This document shows positions 42,262 to 54,574 of a stretch of DNA of 64,000 nt, piece by piece. This DNA is from Cephalotrichum gorgonifer (lineage: Eukaryota > Ascomycota > Sordariomycetes > Microascales > Microascaceae), in assembly GCA_900312665.1 (NCBI GenBank), contig ONZQ02000002.1, positions 2,877,863-2,941,862 on the forward strand, in the 5' to 3' direction. The position numbers and the translations under genes are program-made. Within the stretch, counting starts at the first letter, position 1, and each line of letters begins with the position of its first letter. Under the pieces are notes generated by a model. The model was not told the DNA's origin. It ran no database searches and saw nothing but the letters and a program-made list of their open reading frames with translations.

Positions 42262-45231
42262 CTAATGCCTATCGCGCATACACAATCCGTACAGCTCGTC
42301 CACAAACGTAACTAGCTCACCATACTGCTCCACCTCCACGTTGGCCACCCTCATCGTTGTCGTCCCGTGCAGTTCGTCCATCTCTATCGCATCGTCATGG
42401 TCATGGCTCACCGAGCCCCGCGTCGATGAATCCTCGTCGGACGAGTGGTTGGATGTCCGCGTGGTGGTGGTTCTCTGGTTGTGCACGTCCACGGTGATCT
42501 CCTCTGATATCATGATACCGCCGAGCATGGACAGGTTTGTAGCTGGCGGCTCGTCATACGGCGACTCCGGACCCGACTGGTCCATACTACTCCTCTCCCA
42601 CAGCTTAAGCGTAGACGTAGACCTATTAAGCGCCTGAGGCCGCATCCCGCCGTCCCCGAACGCAGCCGGGTTCTGATTCGCGCCCCCGTCTGCGGATCCC
42701 CCGCCACGACCCATCCTCTTAAACTTGCTCAGCCTGCCCGAGGGCGGCTTCGGCACGAGGGACAGACGTGAGGTCTCAGGGTTGGTCTTATTCGGGGTGG
42801 CGTTGATAATGGGCGCCAGCTCCCTGTGCACCGCCCTGGCGAAGGCCTGATGGTGCGGGCTCCCGCGCGACGTGAGCTGCAGGACCTTGAATAGGCTGAG
42901 AGGGATGAAGGTGCAGTTCGCGCTCACGACCCGCGCGTTGGTGGGGATCACGAGCCGGAGGGCGATGAGCGTGGCCGTGCCTTGGGCCCCGCTCCCGCTG
43001 CTAGAACAGGGCACCTCGAAGGTCTCCGAGCTGAGCGTCGCTTCTTCGAAGACCTTGGTTCCAACCCACGCCCGGAGATCCTGGACGGCGTCCAGGAGGC
43101 GTCCGGCGACGGAGACTTCCTTCTTCGACAGGCCCTTCCACGTGGGGATGGCCTTCTCCATTTCCACGGGCGTCATTCCGTCGAGACGCAGTAGGAACTC
43201 CTTGTGCCACCCCGAGAGCTTCTCTAGCGGTAGGCGGATGCTGGGCAGCAGCGCCTTGGCCTCCTTCCGCACTAATATATCGTGAGTGGCGCCGTTCTTC
43301 TTCGGGCGGATGCCGAAGAAGCCCACGTGGACGCCGGGCTGCATCGTCGGCGCCGCATCGGTGTACGTCGCCATAGCCCTGAACTTGGTATCGACGTCGG
43401 CGTTCTTGATGTGCATGGTTGAGGCGATAAAGGGGACGGCCTGGCTGAGATCGACAAAGCGGTACCCGGCGGCACCGAGCCTATCGACGTCCAGCTCGCT
43501 CTGCACCTTCCTAACGAGGAACATGAGGGAGCCGCTCCCGCTGTCCTTCTTCTTCGAGCTGCCCAAGCCCTGCTCGACGTCCTTCAGGTGCAACTGCTTT
43601 GGATCGGAGTCGTCGGTCACGTTCGTCTCGTGGGAGACCCTCCCACTTGAAAGCACGGGGCCGGACCCCGTCGTCAGAATATCCTCCCACAGGACGCCCA
43701 CGTCCGAGACGTGCCCCTTCATCTTCGACGCCAGCGCGGCGGCCGCCACGCAGAAGAGCTCCCGGAATATGACGTCATACTTGTCCACGACCTCGCCGTT
43801 CTCGTTGACGAGATTGATGTTCTCGCGGGCGTGGCGGTCGCGTCCCTGGCGGGGGAGAGACGAGATGTGGGCGGCCATGCCGTCAAGGAGGGGCTGGATG
43901 CCGGGCCAGTTGCGGGAGACGCGGAACATCCAGTGGAAGAGCGGGTGGTTTGTGTCGAACTTTTCTTTGGTAGTCTAGAGCGGAGAAGGGAGTGTTAGCT
44001 AGTGGATGACGGCTTAAGAGAGGCGGTGGTCGGGGGTATAACGCACCCTATCGAGGAAGGTATCTGTGACACCCTCGCTTGGGAGGAGTCCGTTCCTGTC
44101 CACGAGGATTCTGCCGTGCAAGTCGAACACGGCGGCGGCGAGAACAACCTGTTGCGCCTTCTTGGCCATCTTCATCCTGGCCCGAGCCGTCCATATGGCC
44201 GTTCCAGCCATCGTTAAGCACGTCACAACCGACTAGAGAGGTGTCAGTTGATCAGTTGTATTAGGGGTCCACCGCGACCCAAGTCTGGTCCACTTACCAA
44301 GACGATGACCACGATAATGGTTTTATTCATCGTGATGGCGCTCCCACCGCCGTACGCCCTCAGACGGAATTGCGTGCCCATGGCGGCGCACCAATGCATC
44401 CCAGAGACGGCGCCGGCCAGGAGAACGCCCGACGCCAGTGTCCTCCACCACGAGTCGGCCCAGGCGCTTCGGAAGACGAAGAACACGGACATGGCGACGA
44501 TGCTGGCTACGACGGCGATGATGGCGGACCCGACGACATAGCCCGGGCTGTAGACGCAGCGATAGTTCGCGATGGAGGCGTTCCCGAGGTAGTGCATACC
44601 GCAGATGGCCATTCCGGCCAGGGACCCCGAGACGACGACGCGTATCCAGCTGTTTCCCCCTTCGCCGACGCCGACGAAGATAAAGGCCATGAAGAGGACG
44701 AGTATCGGTACGAAGAAGGAGAGGACGGTGAAGCCGGTGGAGTAGGCGATTTGGAGGTCGACCTCGTTGTGGGCGAGGATGATGGCTCGGCTACCGATGA
44801 AGTGCTGTACCGGGGGGGAAGGGGGGTTAGTCTCGCGCATCGCCAGAGATAGTCGGGCTGCTCCTCAAAGGATGAGTGACCGGGTGGTTTCTGTGGGTCA
44901 GTAGCTTACCATGCACCAAATGGCGACGCCGCCCATAGTGATTGACGCTCCTAGCAAGAGGATGCTACACGAGGAAGTTAGATCGCGAGAAGTCCACACC
45001 GATGACACGGCTTCGCATCGGTCGGAGCGACGCACATTGCGCGGCAGCTGGGGAGACGCGAACGTACTAGTTGAATAGACCCTTCCGGGCGGTTCTCCTC
45101 TTCATCAGCTCAAGCGTTGACAGCGCGCCGATGAAGCTAATCGCGTAGCTCAGGACGATGAAGCCGGCGTGGAACTCCCGAGGGACGATTTTGCCATCGT
45201 ACTGGCGGAACAGCTCGTCCTTCATCGACAT
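42262..45231 (-). CDS. MHYT-domain membrane signalling protein
   Basis: Minus-strand exons 45231-45068, 44964-44910, 44804-44298, 44232-44047 and 43974-42262 give 874 residues; all junctions keep the frame. The N-terminus starts MSMKDELFRQYDGKIVPREF. The membrane region has three copies of the MHYT-type motif: CMHFIGSRAI, GMHYLGNASI and GMHWCAAMGT. About seven helices are visible, ending near IIVVIVLSVVTCL. MHYT domains are proposed to bind copper and sense O2, CO or NO. The cytoplasmic part of about 600 residues has no GGDEF, EAL or kinase motif that I can see. It begins DLHGRILVDRNGLLPSEGVT, a PAS-like opening, and ends in a Ser/Thr-rich acidic tail. It is likely a plasma-membrane sensor; the ligand and output are unknown. 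Confidence 0.88.
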
Positions 45232-48200
45232 TCTCGCGTTTTTTTTCTGCTCCTGCCCGAGAGAGCGGTGGGAAAAAAAGGAGCGTGAGGTCGAGTACTC
45301 GTCTGCTTTTGCGACGGGCGAGGGTGAGCAGACGGCAGGCGGGTGGGAAGGGGAGACCGGGGGAGGGGGCGGGATAGTTTTATCCCATTGGGTAAATAAT
45401 GGAGACTCGAGAAGGAGGAGGGGAAAAGGGGGGGGGGGGGGTCGTGGGGAAGTAACAAGAGAGAGAGAGAAGGGAGGAAGGGAAGGGGGGGGGTTAGCGT
45501 TACTGGCAGGGCGACACGTGGGAAGGCGGGGGGGGGAAATGGTGCGCTTGAACTCGTCCAGGCTTTCTTTGGAGGGCAGTTAGGTCCGTCGATAATGGGG
45601 AATAAGCGATCATGCTCGGAGCACCAAAGGATAACCTACGACGATTTCGGAAAGTTATACGAGTATGAGTCCCACTCTCACGCAGATATTCTCAAACTGA
45701 TCGTATGTAGCTGAGAGCCCAAGCGAGTGGAACTGTGCCCTTCCCTCCCACCCCCCTGCATCCTCTCTCCTCCCTGTTAACTATACCCTAATCCGTAAGT
45801 ATTTAGCGCTTTGATATTAGTATTTCCCGGTCGGAGGAGCTCGCCCAATGGTGCCTGGGAGATCATCCGCTAACCGGTGTGGGTCCTTTTCTCGGCAGGC
45901 TTTACCGGTCAAGACAGGGGGGGAGGGGTGGTGATACTGGGGTATCTGGGCCTAACTAGCAGGGGTTCTCCAACGGTGAGATTTTCAGGTGAGTGAGTGC
46001 AAGGACGGCGGCGCGAGCGAATCAAGAAGGTGGGAGGTGGTCTTCCTATGCGGGGGCACCGTTGCATTTCTGGGCTTTTTGTTTCGAGTCACGCCTGCCC
46101 AAACGGGCCTTTTCTTCTTTCTCGCGTGTTACGATTGATAATACATGTACTTGTGGAGAGGAATGTTCGATAAAGGATAAAAGCAAAGTTTTCTACTTGG
46201 CAGCCAGCCTGGCAATGTACGAGTGAGTAGGTTGCTGTTTCGATGGGAGGGGGAAAGAAGGACTAGTAGGCTGGGCGCATAATTATTGGGCGCCCCCAGT
46301 GCGCATAACATACAAGTACGAGAATTGAGTCGGAGGTAGCCCGGGGGGGTCCAGACCCAGCTGCCAATTGTGACTGACAGGAAGGTCAGAGGCGGATCTG
46401 AGACAGACTCACTCCGAGTGGGTGGTGTGGGGTGGTTACGAGGGAGCCTAGACCTTGCCTTGGTTAACTTTTGAAGGGGGATAGGGAGGAGGACGAGGAC
46501 CGGGCAGCGGCTTGTTGCCCGGAGCAAAAGCCGAATTGGAAATATCGACTGACTATCGAAGAGCGAGTACTCTATTTGTTTCGAGTACTGTACTTTGAGT
46601 GTAGCGTATTCGTAGGTACTTTGTATGGTGTATTCTTCGTATTATCCTCTCTCTCCCTACGAGGACGGACTCGGGCTGACTTGGACTCGCACGGGCCTGA
46701 CCGAGGAATACTAGTTCACACAGGTACAAAGCATCGTACATACGGACGAAAGGCTCCGCACAAAAGCGCACGTTCCACGAAGCTAAACCCCTTCCGAGCT
46801 GTTTTCCGAGTTTTGGTGGGAAACTTACCAGCTGAACCACCGTAACACCCCCAAACGCCGTACGTACTAGTGCACGCGCCGGCCTGGCCCCAACCCAAAG
46901 GTCAATCGCTCGGAAGCTTCCCGCCAATGAAATGAGTGACCCCAAGATACGAGTCCATTCGCTCTTTTGCCCTCTCTCCCTCGCTCCTTCCGCCACCAAC
47001 AAACCCCTCCTCTTACTCGGGGACCTCGGCAATTCACCACACTTGTTTTTTTACGATACCAATTTACCAGCTTTTCGGGTCTAGTTAGAGGGCACTAGTT
47101 ACTTCGTAGTTGGATTCGTCACTGCTTCAGTGGCCCCCGTGGTCCGTAAGGCGCTGGCGATTACCTCATAAGATTGTTCGTGGTCCGCGTGGGATCCCTG
47201 CCCAAGGGCGCCCGTTGAGGATTTTGGGGGCGTTTTTACCTCTTCTCACACACAAGGTCCACTAAGGCCCACTGGAGACCGACGATCGGGGTGGTCTCCG
47301 CATGGGTTTTCCACATGGGTTTTCCGCACTTAATTTATTAGTGGGAGATCCTCTAAACCAAGTGGCTTCTCGATGGTGGATAGAACAATTAGAAAACAGG
47401 CCCCGTATTTTGAATGGAGAAATCGGTTTGCAGATCCCGATCTAGCGCCTTCACCGTGAGCCGAGGTACGAAAATTGGGACAATGATATAATAATGTCTC
47501 CTGGCCCTGTCCAGATAAGTAGGGGTAGGGGGTAAAAATGGAAAGAAAGAAAAAGAAAGTACATGTAAGGAAAACAGAAAAGAAGGGAAAGGGAAGGCCA
47601 AAAAAAAAAGAAAGGAAAAGAAAAAGAAAGGAAAGGCGACCGGCCTCGCAGCAACTACGAGTACGCACGGAGCTACGCTCCTCGAAGGGCGTATCTACGA
47701 GCAAGGAATCGCCAATACCACCACACCACCTGTGTTCGGGCTGCACTTCTTTCACCGGAATGTCACGATTTGTTCCCTTGTTTCCAATCTGCAAGCACGC
47801 TAGCGCATCGGGTAGTCAATGCTACACTATCACATCACCGTCCAGCCACGGGAAGTCTTCGAGGATGCCTTCCTGTCCCTCTCTAACCCGGTAGTTTCGA
47901 GTAGTCACTCCTCCTCGCGCATTGGGCGCCACCAGCTCGGGGCTGACGCGAGCACTTTCAATGGTTCAGGTCGTGGAGATCTCCGGTTCTAACCCTGTGA
48001 AATCTGAGTGCGTCGTTTTAAGCCCCTGGTTGTGACCTGCATAATATCAACGGCCAGCGTACCGGGGTAAAATATCTGTACGTACTCTGGAGAGAACAGA
48101 TGCTGCTCCCTGGTTCTGGGCAGCTCCTTCCCCGCCCGCCATCCCTGCAGGGAAGGCATGCCATGGTACCTGGAGACGAATATTAGCCCTGGCGATCTCC

Positions 48201-49689
48201 CGTGGGTCCTTATTGCTTGGTCGGCGGTAATAATACTAGCCAGGGACTACCTACTACTCGTATCTTTGCTCAGGCATTATTGTTCGTTCGGCGAATTTCG
48301 TTTTACGAAGTAACATGGCCCTAGTACGAAGTACCAGCACCATCCTTGCAAGGGCTGGGTGCGCGGAATCCTTCATACAGGTACATACCTGTACGGCTAT
48401 TGCTAGTACTCCCCCCGCCCCGCTTGGGGCATTACGTACTACAAGTACATTATTCCCACATTCCCGTCTCTCCCTCACCGAGGACGAGACAAAATACTTT
48501 ACAAGTTGCACAGGCCAGCTGGCGACCACGCGTCTCGACGATAATTGTGAACGGGGAACGGGACTAAGAAGTGCGCTTGTCCTCATCCGGCTAGGGAGTT
48601 CCTTGGACAGAGCGTATCTACGAATTCGAGGTTCCGTTGTTGCCGGATTCCAAATCAGCGATACGACTTTATAAAATACTTCCTTAGCGAGGTTAATGGC
48701 ACTGCGTTGCATTGGACCCGATCCGTGGACGGACACAGCTTTGAGAATTCGTAACCGTGGCTTGGCCTTGTTGATCCTGGTCGATACTTCCAAACTTCTA
48801 CCCATTCCCAACTTGGGAGTACGTGGATAATCCCTCCAGCGCAGCCCATGTCTAACCATCTAACCATGGTTACTTGCGTGCTCCTTGCACTTACTTGCAC
48901 ACATTATAGCTTGACTTCCTATCTCTATGAATATCCACGTGCATTTTCTCGTACAAAGTAACTAAAGCCATATACAATAGCCAGTGCCAATATTGGACAC
49001 TATTGTGGCATGAGGACGCATCTCATTGGCTGGAGTCCAACCGAGCCCCGTCTTAATCGATAGTGGGAGATCTCCCCATTCGATAGTGGGAAACCTTCTT
49101 AAGATGGCGAGGGACAAGCTTAATGGGCACTCTCGGCTTTGGTTTTGGCTGTGGTCCGAGCGGCTCGCTCACACGTGTGAAGGCGGGGTGGACCCATAAG
49201 TCAGCAGCACGCCTGGTCTGGCTCTCGTGTCGGAGGCTGGACAGACCTTCGTTTAATCCTCGGTACGAATGCCCTACCAATGGGGTATGGAGACTCATCT
49301 TCAGGGGTCCCAAAGGGCCTGACGGGTCCCTATCAGTAGAGTTTTGAGGTGCCTCTACAGCGGAGTTGGATAGGATTAATCTAATATCGAGTCTCTCCAC
49401 TTGCACTCTCACCTCATACCGCGCGAACATACGAGAAGGAAGGCACCTGCATCATGAATCCTTTATGAATCCTTCATGAATCCATAGTATGGTCTGCCTA
49501 GCCATCTGTAAGAAGTCTACCAAATCTTAAGAGCACGGAGTGCCCATATAATGTTGCTGGAGAGGAGTTCTCAAACCCAGCCAAACAAAGCACAATGCGG
49601 ACAGCCATATCCGCACAAGAACCCACTAGTCACTCACGAAGCTCCGGGTCATCAGCCATAAGCCACATTTCGCTCACCTCACCCTTGTG
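45232..49689. other. Long gene-poor spacer
   Basis: About 4.5 kb with no supported gene. It holds G-runs and AG-rich tracts (45420-45540), an A/G-rich tract (47535-47640), and several GTAC-rich inverted repeats, for example CAGGTACATACCTG at 48378-48391. The longest frame (48254-48859, minus, 201 codons) has no motif. Confidence 0.55.
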
Positions 49690-51030
49690 ATGCCGTCCCG
49701 TTCCATCGACCTCCCCACCCTAGCGACCCTCATAGAGAGCCTCTGCCCACAGTGCAACCCACGCCAGTCGAAGCTCTCCGCCACCAATCCTCATGATCCT
49801 AGCCGCCTTAGAACCCTCGCTGCCTTCTGCCTGACCTCCAGGTGGGCCAATTCCCTCGCCACGCCCCACCTCTACCACCGGCCGACATGCGCCAGGTGGC
49901 CGCTCCTCGCCCGCACCCTTATCCTGCGCCCAGACCTTGCCGCACGTGTGACGCACCTATGCGTGGAGGACTGGCCTGGCGTCGCCGGTGACACGTTGCC
50001 CCCGGAGGTATTGAGCTACTGGGGGGATATGGTCCAGAATTTGACCGGGGACGACACGGAGGTGGATCCGGATGATCCCGAGCTGATGAACGTCGGGTTG
50101 GACTTGCTGCTCCCTCTCTGCCCCAACCTCGAGGAGCTGGACACCGTATTAGACAACGCGGATGCCTTCACCTTCGCCCAGCCTGGGTCGCTACGGAGCC
50201 TACGGGCCCTGGCGGTCACCTACGCGGACACAGAAGGCGGGCTCGACCTCGGTGAACTATCTCCCCTGGCCGCCGCAGCCCCGAACCTCTCCAAGATCCT
50301 GGGCCATCAGGTGGGCGGCGCGGTGGAGCTGCACGCCACGTTCGCCAACGTCACGCACGTCTGTCTCGACTGGAGCACCCTCGGCCCCGACTGCCTGCGC
50401 AACATCCTGCGCGCCTGCCCGCGGCTGGGGTCCTTCGAGTTCAGGGCCGGCGGGTGCAGCTTCGGCGATGAGCAATTCACTCCGCTCGAGGCCCAGGACG
50501 CCATCGTTGAGCTCGCCCCGCGGCTGAAGAGCCTCGCCCTAGACTTCGCCATGGCCGACTCTTTCGACGCCGCCGTGTTCGGGGACGAATGGATCATGTC
50601 CTCCGTCGCGGGCCTAGAGGCGCTGGAGCGCCTGGACCTGGACATGAGGTGTCTTGTCACGCATAAGAACCCGCACGTGGATGAGCGCGTGAGAGGTCCA
50701 GATGGGGAGCTGGTACTCCTCGGCCAGGGTCCGCTAGCTGCACCGGGCGCTATGGCGCTCGTGGACCTCCTTCCTTCGTCAATCTGCGAGGTGCGTGTCA
50801 GACAGTTGGCTGGAGGACCTGAGGTGGCCGCGTTGGCTCATTCGCTGGTGAGGCTTGCGGAGGTGGCACCCGGGCGCTTTCCGAAGTTGCGGAAGGTGGT
50901 TGTGCACGAGACCGAGCACCCGGACATGAAGGCAGCGGGACGGCGTTTTGATGAGGTGAGCGTCGAGTTTCGGGCGGAGAACGGGTCTGAGAGCAGGAAC
51001 GGGTCGCCTTGGGAGTCTACTATAGATTAG
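49690..51030 (+). CDS. F-box/LRR-like protein
   Basis: A single exon of 446 residues from ATG 49690. The N-terminus, MPSRSIDLPTLATLIESLCP, followed by CLTSRWANSLATPHLYHRPT, matches the degenerate F-box opening of many ascomycete proteins. The rest is made of leucine-rich segments (LLPLCPNLEELDTVL, ILRACPRLGSFEF, LEALERLDLDMRC), consistent with irregular LRRs. Such proteins may be SCF ubiquitin-ligase substrate adaptors; that role is inferred. An Asp-rich loop (GDDTEVDPDDPEL) follows the third helix. The gene has high-GC codon use, no introns and no close neighbour. Confidence 0.72.
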   Translation: MPSRSIDLPTLATLIESLCPQCNPRQSKLSATNPHDPSRLRTLAAFCLTSRWANSLATPHLYHRPTCARWPLLARTLILRPDLAARVTHLCVEDWPGVAGDTLPPEVLSYWGDMVQNLTGDDTEVDPDDPELMNVGLDLLLPLCPNLEELDTVLDNADAFTFAQPGSLRSLRALAVTYADTEGGLDLGELSPLAAAAPNLSKILGHQVGGAVELHATFANVTHVCLDWSTLGPDCLRNILRACPRLGSFEFRAGGCSFGDEQFTPLEAQDAIVELAPRLKSLALDFAMADSFDAAVFGDEWIMSSVAGLEALERLDLDMRCLVTHKNPHVDERVRGPDGELVLLGQGPLAAPGAMALVDLLPSSICEVRVRQLAGGPEVAALAHSLVRLAEVAPGRFPKLRKVVVHETEHPDMKAAGRRFDEVSVEFRAENGSESRNGSPWESTID

Positions 51031-51462
51031 AACTTATTGATATACTACAAGGGGGCGTTCCTAGCGGGCAGTAGGTCCCCCGTTCATCTGCCTGGGTGAT
51101 ATTATTATCGTCTATAATTCAGCAGGCCGAGCGGCTTTGGTGATCGTCCCATTGATGCAGATGAGAAAGCGCAAGGAAGCGACGATATACCGATGTGACA
51201 CCGCGGCTTCGCCTGGCGATATGTGTGACGGCGAGGACATGCAGGTGGCATGAAATACAAATCGCTATATTGCTACTGCTGTAAAGTCTGCATCCTGTCC
51301 CCCCCTTCGTCCGCTCCATTACGGCTCGACATGTCTTCTGTGCGCTAGTCTCTGTCTGTCCCCGGTTGGTGACTCTCTCCTATAACGTGAGACTCCATCC
51401 TGTCATGTGAAGTCCTGCCCTATCATATACAACTCCGCCCGCTACAGCTACCTCCACTGGTA
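51031..51462. other. Intergenic between convergent genes
   Basis: 432 nt. No gene or strong hairpin seen. Confidence 0.55.
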
Positions 51463-52467
51463 TCATATGAGAGTAAAGCCGGCGACTACAACGAACACCA
51501 CGGGCAGCAAAAGAGCCGACAGCCTGTCCGCCCCATTCTCTTCAACCCAAGCTAGGAGCGGGCCGCCGTCCGAGCGAACATTCAGCTCCTGCGTCGAGTT
51601 ATCCCTGTCGAAGGATCCCCGGAAGTCAAGGCTGAAGCTGATGTTCACGCCGTATATCACCCCCACCAGCACCCCCTCGATCGTCAAAGCCATCGTATCG
51701 TTCGTGAGCGTGCCGTTAACAGTCGTTCCCACCGGAACCTTCCCGCCGACGTCCTCGTACGTGGGGCAGATGTCATCCGGGAAGAGGACCTCGTCGAAGT
51801 TCCAGTCGGCGGTGGATATGTTGCTCCACTTATTCTCGGGCCCGTCGACGTACGTGCCCCGCAGAAGTATCGCCGCCGGATCGTCCGGCGAGGACGAGAC
51901 CTCCAGAGGGACCGAGTCCCGCTGCCCCACGTCCTCCTGGTTCGGATACGTGTAGGAGAACCAGGAGGTGGACGCGAGGAATATGGTGTCCGGGTTTATC
52001 GAGCACACGTCGTACGACGACTGGATTTCAGACACGGGGGCGTCGGACAGCCACGCCTTGAAGCCCAGCGTGAGCTCGTTCGTCGTCTTCGCGGGCCACG
52101 GCGCGCTGGGGCCGACCCACGCGGCCGCGAGCAGCCTCAGGGGCGAGGCGACGTCGGAGAGGTCCCTCGTGCAGGTGTTCGCGTCCTGCTGGACGGTGAA
52201 GTCGAGCGTCGCCTCCCCAAGGAAGATGGACCCGCCGAAGTTCGGGTCGTCGGTGTAGTTCGTGAATCGCCTCGGTGTCAGGTCGGCGGTGTAGAGCTCT
52301 CCGGTGTTGACGCATTTGCCGCCGCTACTTCCCCCGCCGCTGGAGTCTCCGTCGCCGCCTCCGGAGGAGCCGCTCCCGCTGGAGGAGCCCCAGCCCCTGC
52401 GGGAGTCGACGCCCGAGAAGAGGAGGCACGCCGCGGCGAGGTGGAGGAGTGAATGGGGGGACCGCAT
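51463..52467 (-). CDS. Secreted, probably GPI-anchored glycoprotein of unknown function
   Basis: An intron-free frame of 334 residues. Residues 1-22 (MRSPHSLLHLAAACLLFSGV) are a signal peptide. A Gly/Ser-rich spacer (about 24-50) leads into a folded region with four cysteines and six N-glycosylation sequons (NYT, NIS, NGT, NDT, NIS, NST). The C-terminus (LLLPVVFVVVAGFTLI) is a short hydrophobic end without a cytoplasmic tail, after a small-residue patch (EENGADR), as in GPI-anchor signals. The Trp/Asp-rich centre (WSNISTADWNFDEVLFPDD) may form a beta-sandwich, but no known catalytic motif was seen. A role at the wall or plasma-membrane surface is inferred from topology. Confidence 0.7.
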   Translation of the reverse strand: MRSPHSLLHLAAACLLFSGVDSRRGWGSSSGSGSSGGGDGDSSGGGSSGGKCVNTGELYTADLTPRRFTNYTDDPNFGGSIFLGEATLDFTVQQDANTCTRDLSDVASPLRLLAAAWVGPSAPWPAKTTNELTLGFKAWLSDAPVSEIQSSYDVCSINPDTIFLASTSWFSYTYPNQEDVGQRDSVPLEVSSSPDDPAAILLRGTYVDGPENKWSNISTADWNFDEVLFPDDICPTYEDVGGKVPVGTTVNGTLTNDTMALTIEGVLVGVIYGVNISFSLDFRGSFDRDNSTQELNVRSDGGPLLAWVEENGADRLSALLLPVVFVVVAGFTLI

Positions 52468-53160
52468 GGGTGGCTTTCGGTGGTCGTTGTAGGGATTAAG
52501 GCTGGGGCGAAGGTGAACGGGGGCGGCGGTCCTGGGCCGCTGTTTTATTGCGATATCATTTTAAAAGAGTTAATTCATCGGCAGAAATTTGTCCGGAGTG
52601 GGTTAGGCCGGTGTGTGGATGTAACGCGACGTGACATTTTATCCATTAGCCCAGGTCTAAATTGTGCTGTCAATCGGGGACTTATCACGCCGCGCTTACC
52701 TCTTGATTAAGGAAATATCACAGTTGGGTTTATAAGCACTCACCTTAGCTAGTTGACATTACCTAGTTCTCGGGTCAGATGCAGTACTGGAACCTCAAGG
52801 GTAGCTGCAATCTGACAGATCGGGCTCGTCGCAGAGAGACTTTCGGATCAGCCATTAAGAGTAAATCCCGGACGGACTCTCTTCCAAAAAGCCCGTATAA
52901 CATTTGAAAAGATAGGATTAGCCCGGCTAGATTATTGCACAATTTACTCGATACCAAGGATTCGGTTACAAGGTAGACACAGCGCCGGAGTGAAACCTAG
53001 ATTTTTTGTCCTGGAATACTCGAACAACAGGATACCTCCCCGTATACACATATCCCCCTCATTTTTTCCTTCATGATAGCTTATAGTCCTTCAACCCTCC
53101 AATGACCTGCTCCCCCACTTCCGTGGCCCCTGCAGCTTTACGGACGATATCGATGCTCTC
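52468..53160. other. Intergenic, no supported gene
   Basis: 693 nt, A/T-rich in the centre. Nothing recognised. Confidence 0.5.
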
Positions 53161-53514
53161 CTAGAAGTCCTCCGGTCCCGAGACCTTCCTCACCTCCAGC
53201 GTCGCGCCGGGCTTGAGCGGCGCCTTCCGCGCCCAGTCGATGGCCTCATCCAGGTCCTTCGTCTCGAGGATCCAGTAGCCCGACACGACGGTCTCGAGTG
53301 CGAAGGGCCCCGGCGTGACGGTGGTGCCCCCGGCGGCGTCGAAGGAGATGCGCGCGCCCTTGGAGGAGGCCAGGAGGCCGTTGCCGGAGAGCATGACGCC
53401 GGCGTCGGCGAGCGACTTATTGAAAGCCATCATCTGGAGCATCCGCTCCTCGGTGGGCGGGGCGCCTGATTCGCCTTCCGCGGAGGCGCGGACTTGGACC
53501 ATGTACCTGGGCAT
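53161..53514 (-). CDS. YCII-related (DGPF-type) domain protein
   Basis: A single exon of 117 residues, nearly all one domain. It starts MPRYMVQVRASAEGESGAPP, has MMAFNKSLADAGVMLSGNGL and FALETVVSGYWILETKDLDE and ends in an AIDWARKAPLK segment. This is the ferredoxin-like alpha+beta pattern of the YCII/DGPF family (PF03795-type), usually about 100-120 residues. The fungal members have no fixed reaction; bacterial relatives are linked to sigma factors and to small-molecule degradation. The protein is probably cytosolic and dimeric, from family structure. It has no pathway partner nearby. Confidence 0.85.
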   Translation of the reverse strand: MPRYMVQVRASAEGESGAPPTEERMLQMMAFNKSLADAGVMLSGNGLLASSKGARISFDAAGGTTVTPGPFALETVVSGYWILETKDLDEAIDWARKAPLKPGATLEVRKVSGPEDF

Positions 53515-54574
53515 GGTTGCGGTTTGTCGATGTGGGAGCTGGAGGGAGTAGGGGATGGTGCGAATGGGCGCGAGGTCTAGGTAAGCGGTCGAGGTGGATA
53601 GATGTTAGAAAGATGTAGCAGTAGCGAGGCAGACAGAAACAACCAAAGCGTACGGCCAAGCTGTCTTTATATACATCCCGCCGTAGCTTTTCCTGATTCC
53701 TATGAATGCCGGTCGAAATGCCAGGCAATGCCGCACTCAGAATAAGAAGCCGATCTTATTGGTTGTCCACCCTCATCTTACCGACCATTCGCCTGTCTAT
53801 TTTAATCAACCCCGGCGGCATAATTCTGCAACTTTAGGCATTCAACTTGCCCCTCATGGAACTAATCAATCCCCGCAAAATGCTTGGCCGGCTGGGCGAG
53901 GTGGCTTCCGCCTGAAACAGAGGCCACGCAGACGTTATAGAAGACGATATGTGTTTCTTAGGCGTATGAATTCACCTCACCTTATCGATATCTTGACATC
54001 TTAACACGTATGTCACGCCCCGCCTCCTATATTGCTGACGTAGCTGACGCGACATCACGAATTTCATAGTCAGCTGGAGAATATCATCGTCGCCTCATTA
54101 GTATGCTCTCAGGTGGGCTCCGTAGTTATTGCCTATGAAACGATATTAGGCTGACGGGGGTGATATTAGATAGCTTGTAATTTTTTTCATAGATGACAGG
54201 CGTAATACAGGGAATGATCGACTCCCCAGCCACGTGCATGTGTATATACATCTCAGCAGAAACACTTAGCCAGCCATGTTAGTTTAGTTCATCAGAGGCG
54301 GACTTCAAGCACATGTTTTTCTTCACATAGAGCGCGTGATATGCGGGAATTCTGGGATTTGCAAGCTTGTGAGCACGTATCTTTACATATATATATACAC
54401 CCCTGCTTTTCTGCGCTCTGTCAAGGAATCAATTTCTAAACCAGTGCCCCACTGCTTGAATTCCGTAAAGTGTTCCGGTCTCTATATTACTTCGGCGGCG
54501 CGCCACCTGTGACGCGTTGTGTCAAATGGGTCAACCACGACAACCTCCGCCCGGGTCCCTAGGTGCCATTCTCC
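53515..54574. other. Intergenic, no supported gene
   Basis: About 1.06 kb with an A/T-rich middle (54,160-54,410, including a TATATATATA run). Nothing coding recognised. Confidence 0.5.

Noticed and set aside
48254..48859. 201-codon minus-strand frame
   Set aside because: No motif, GTAC-rich low-information context.
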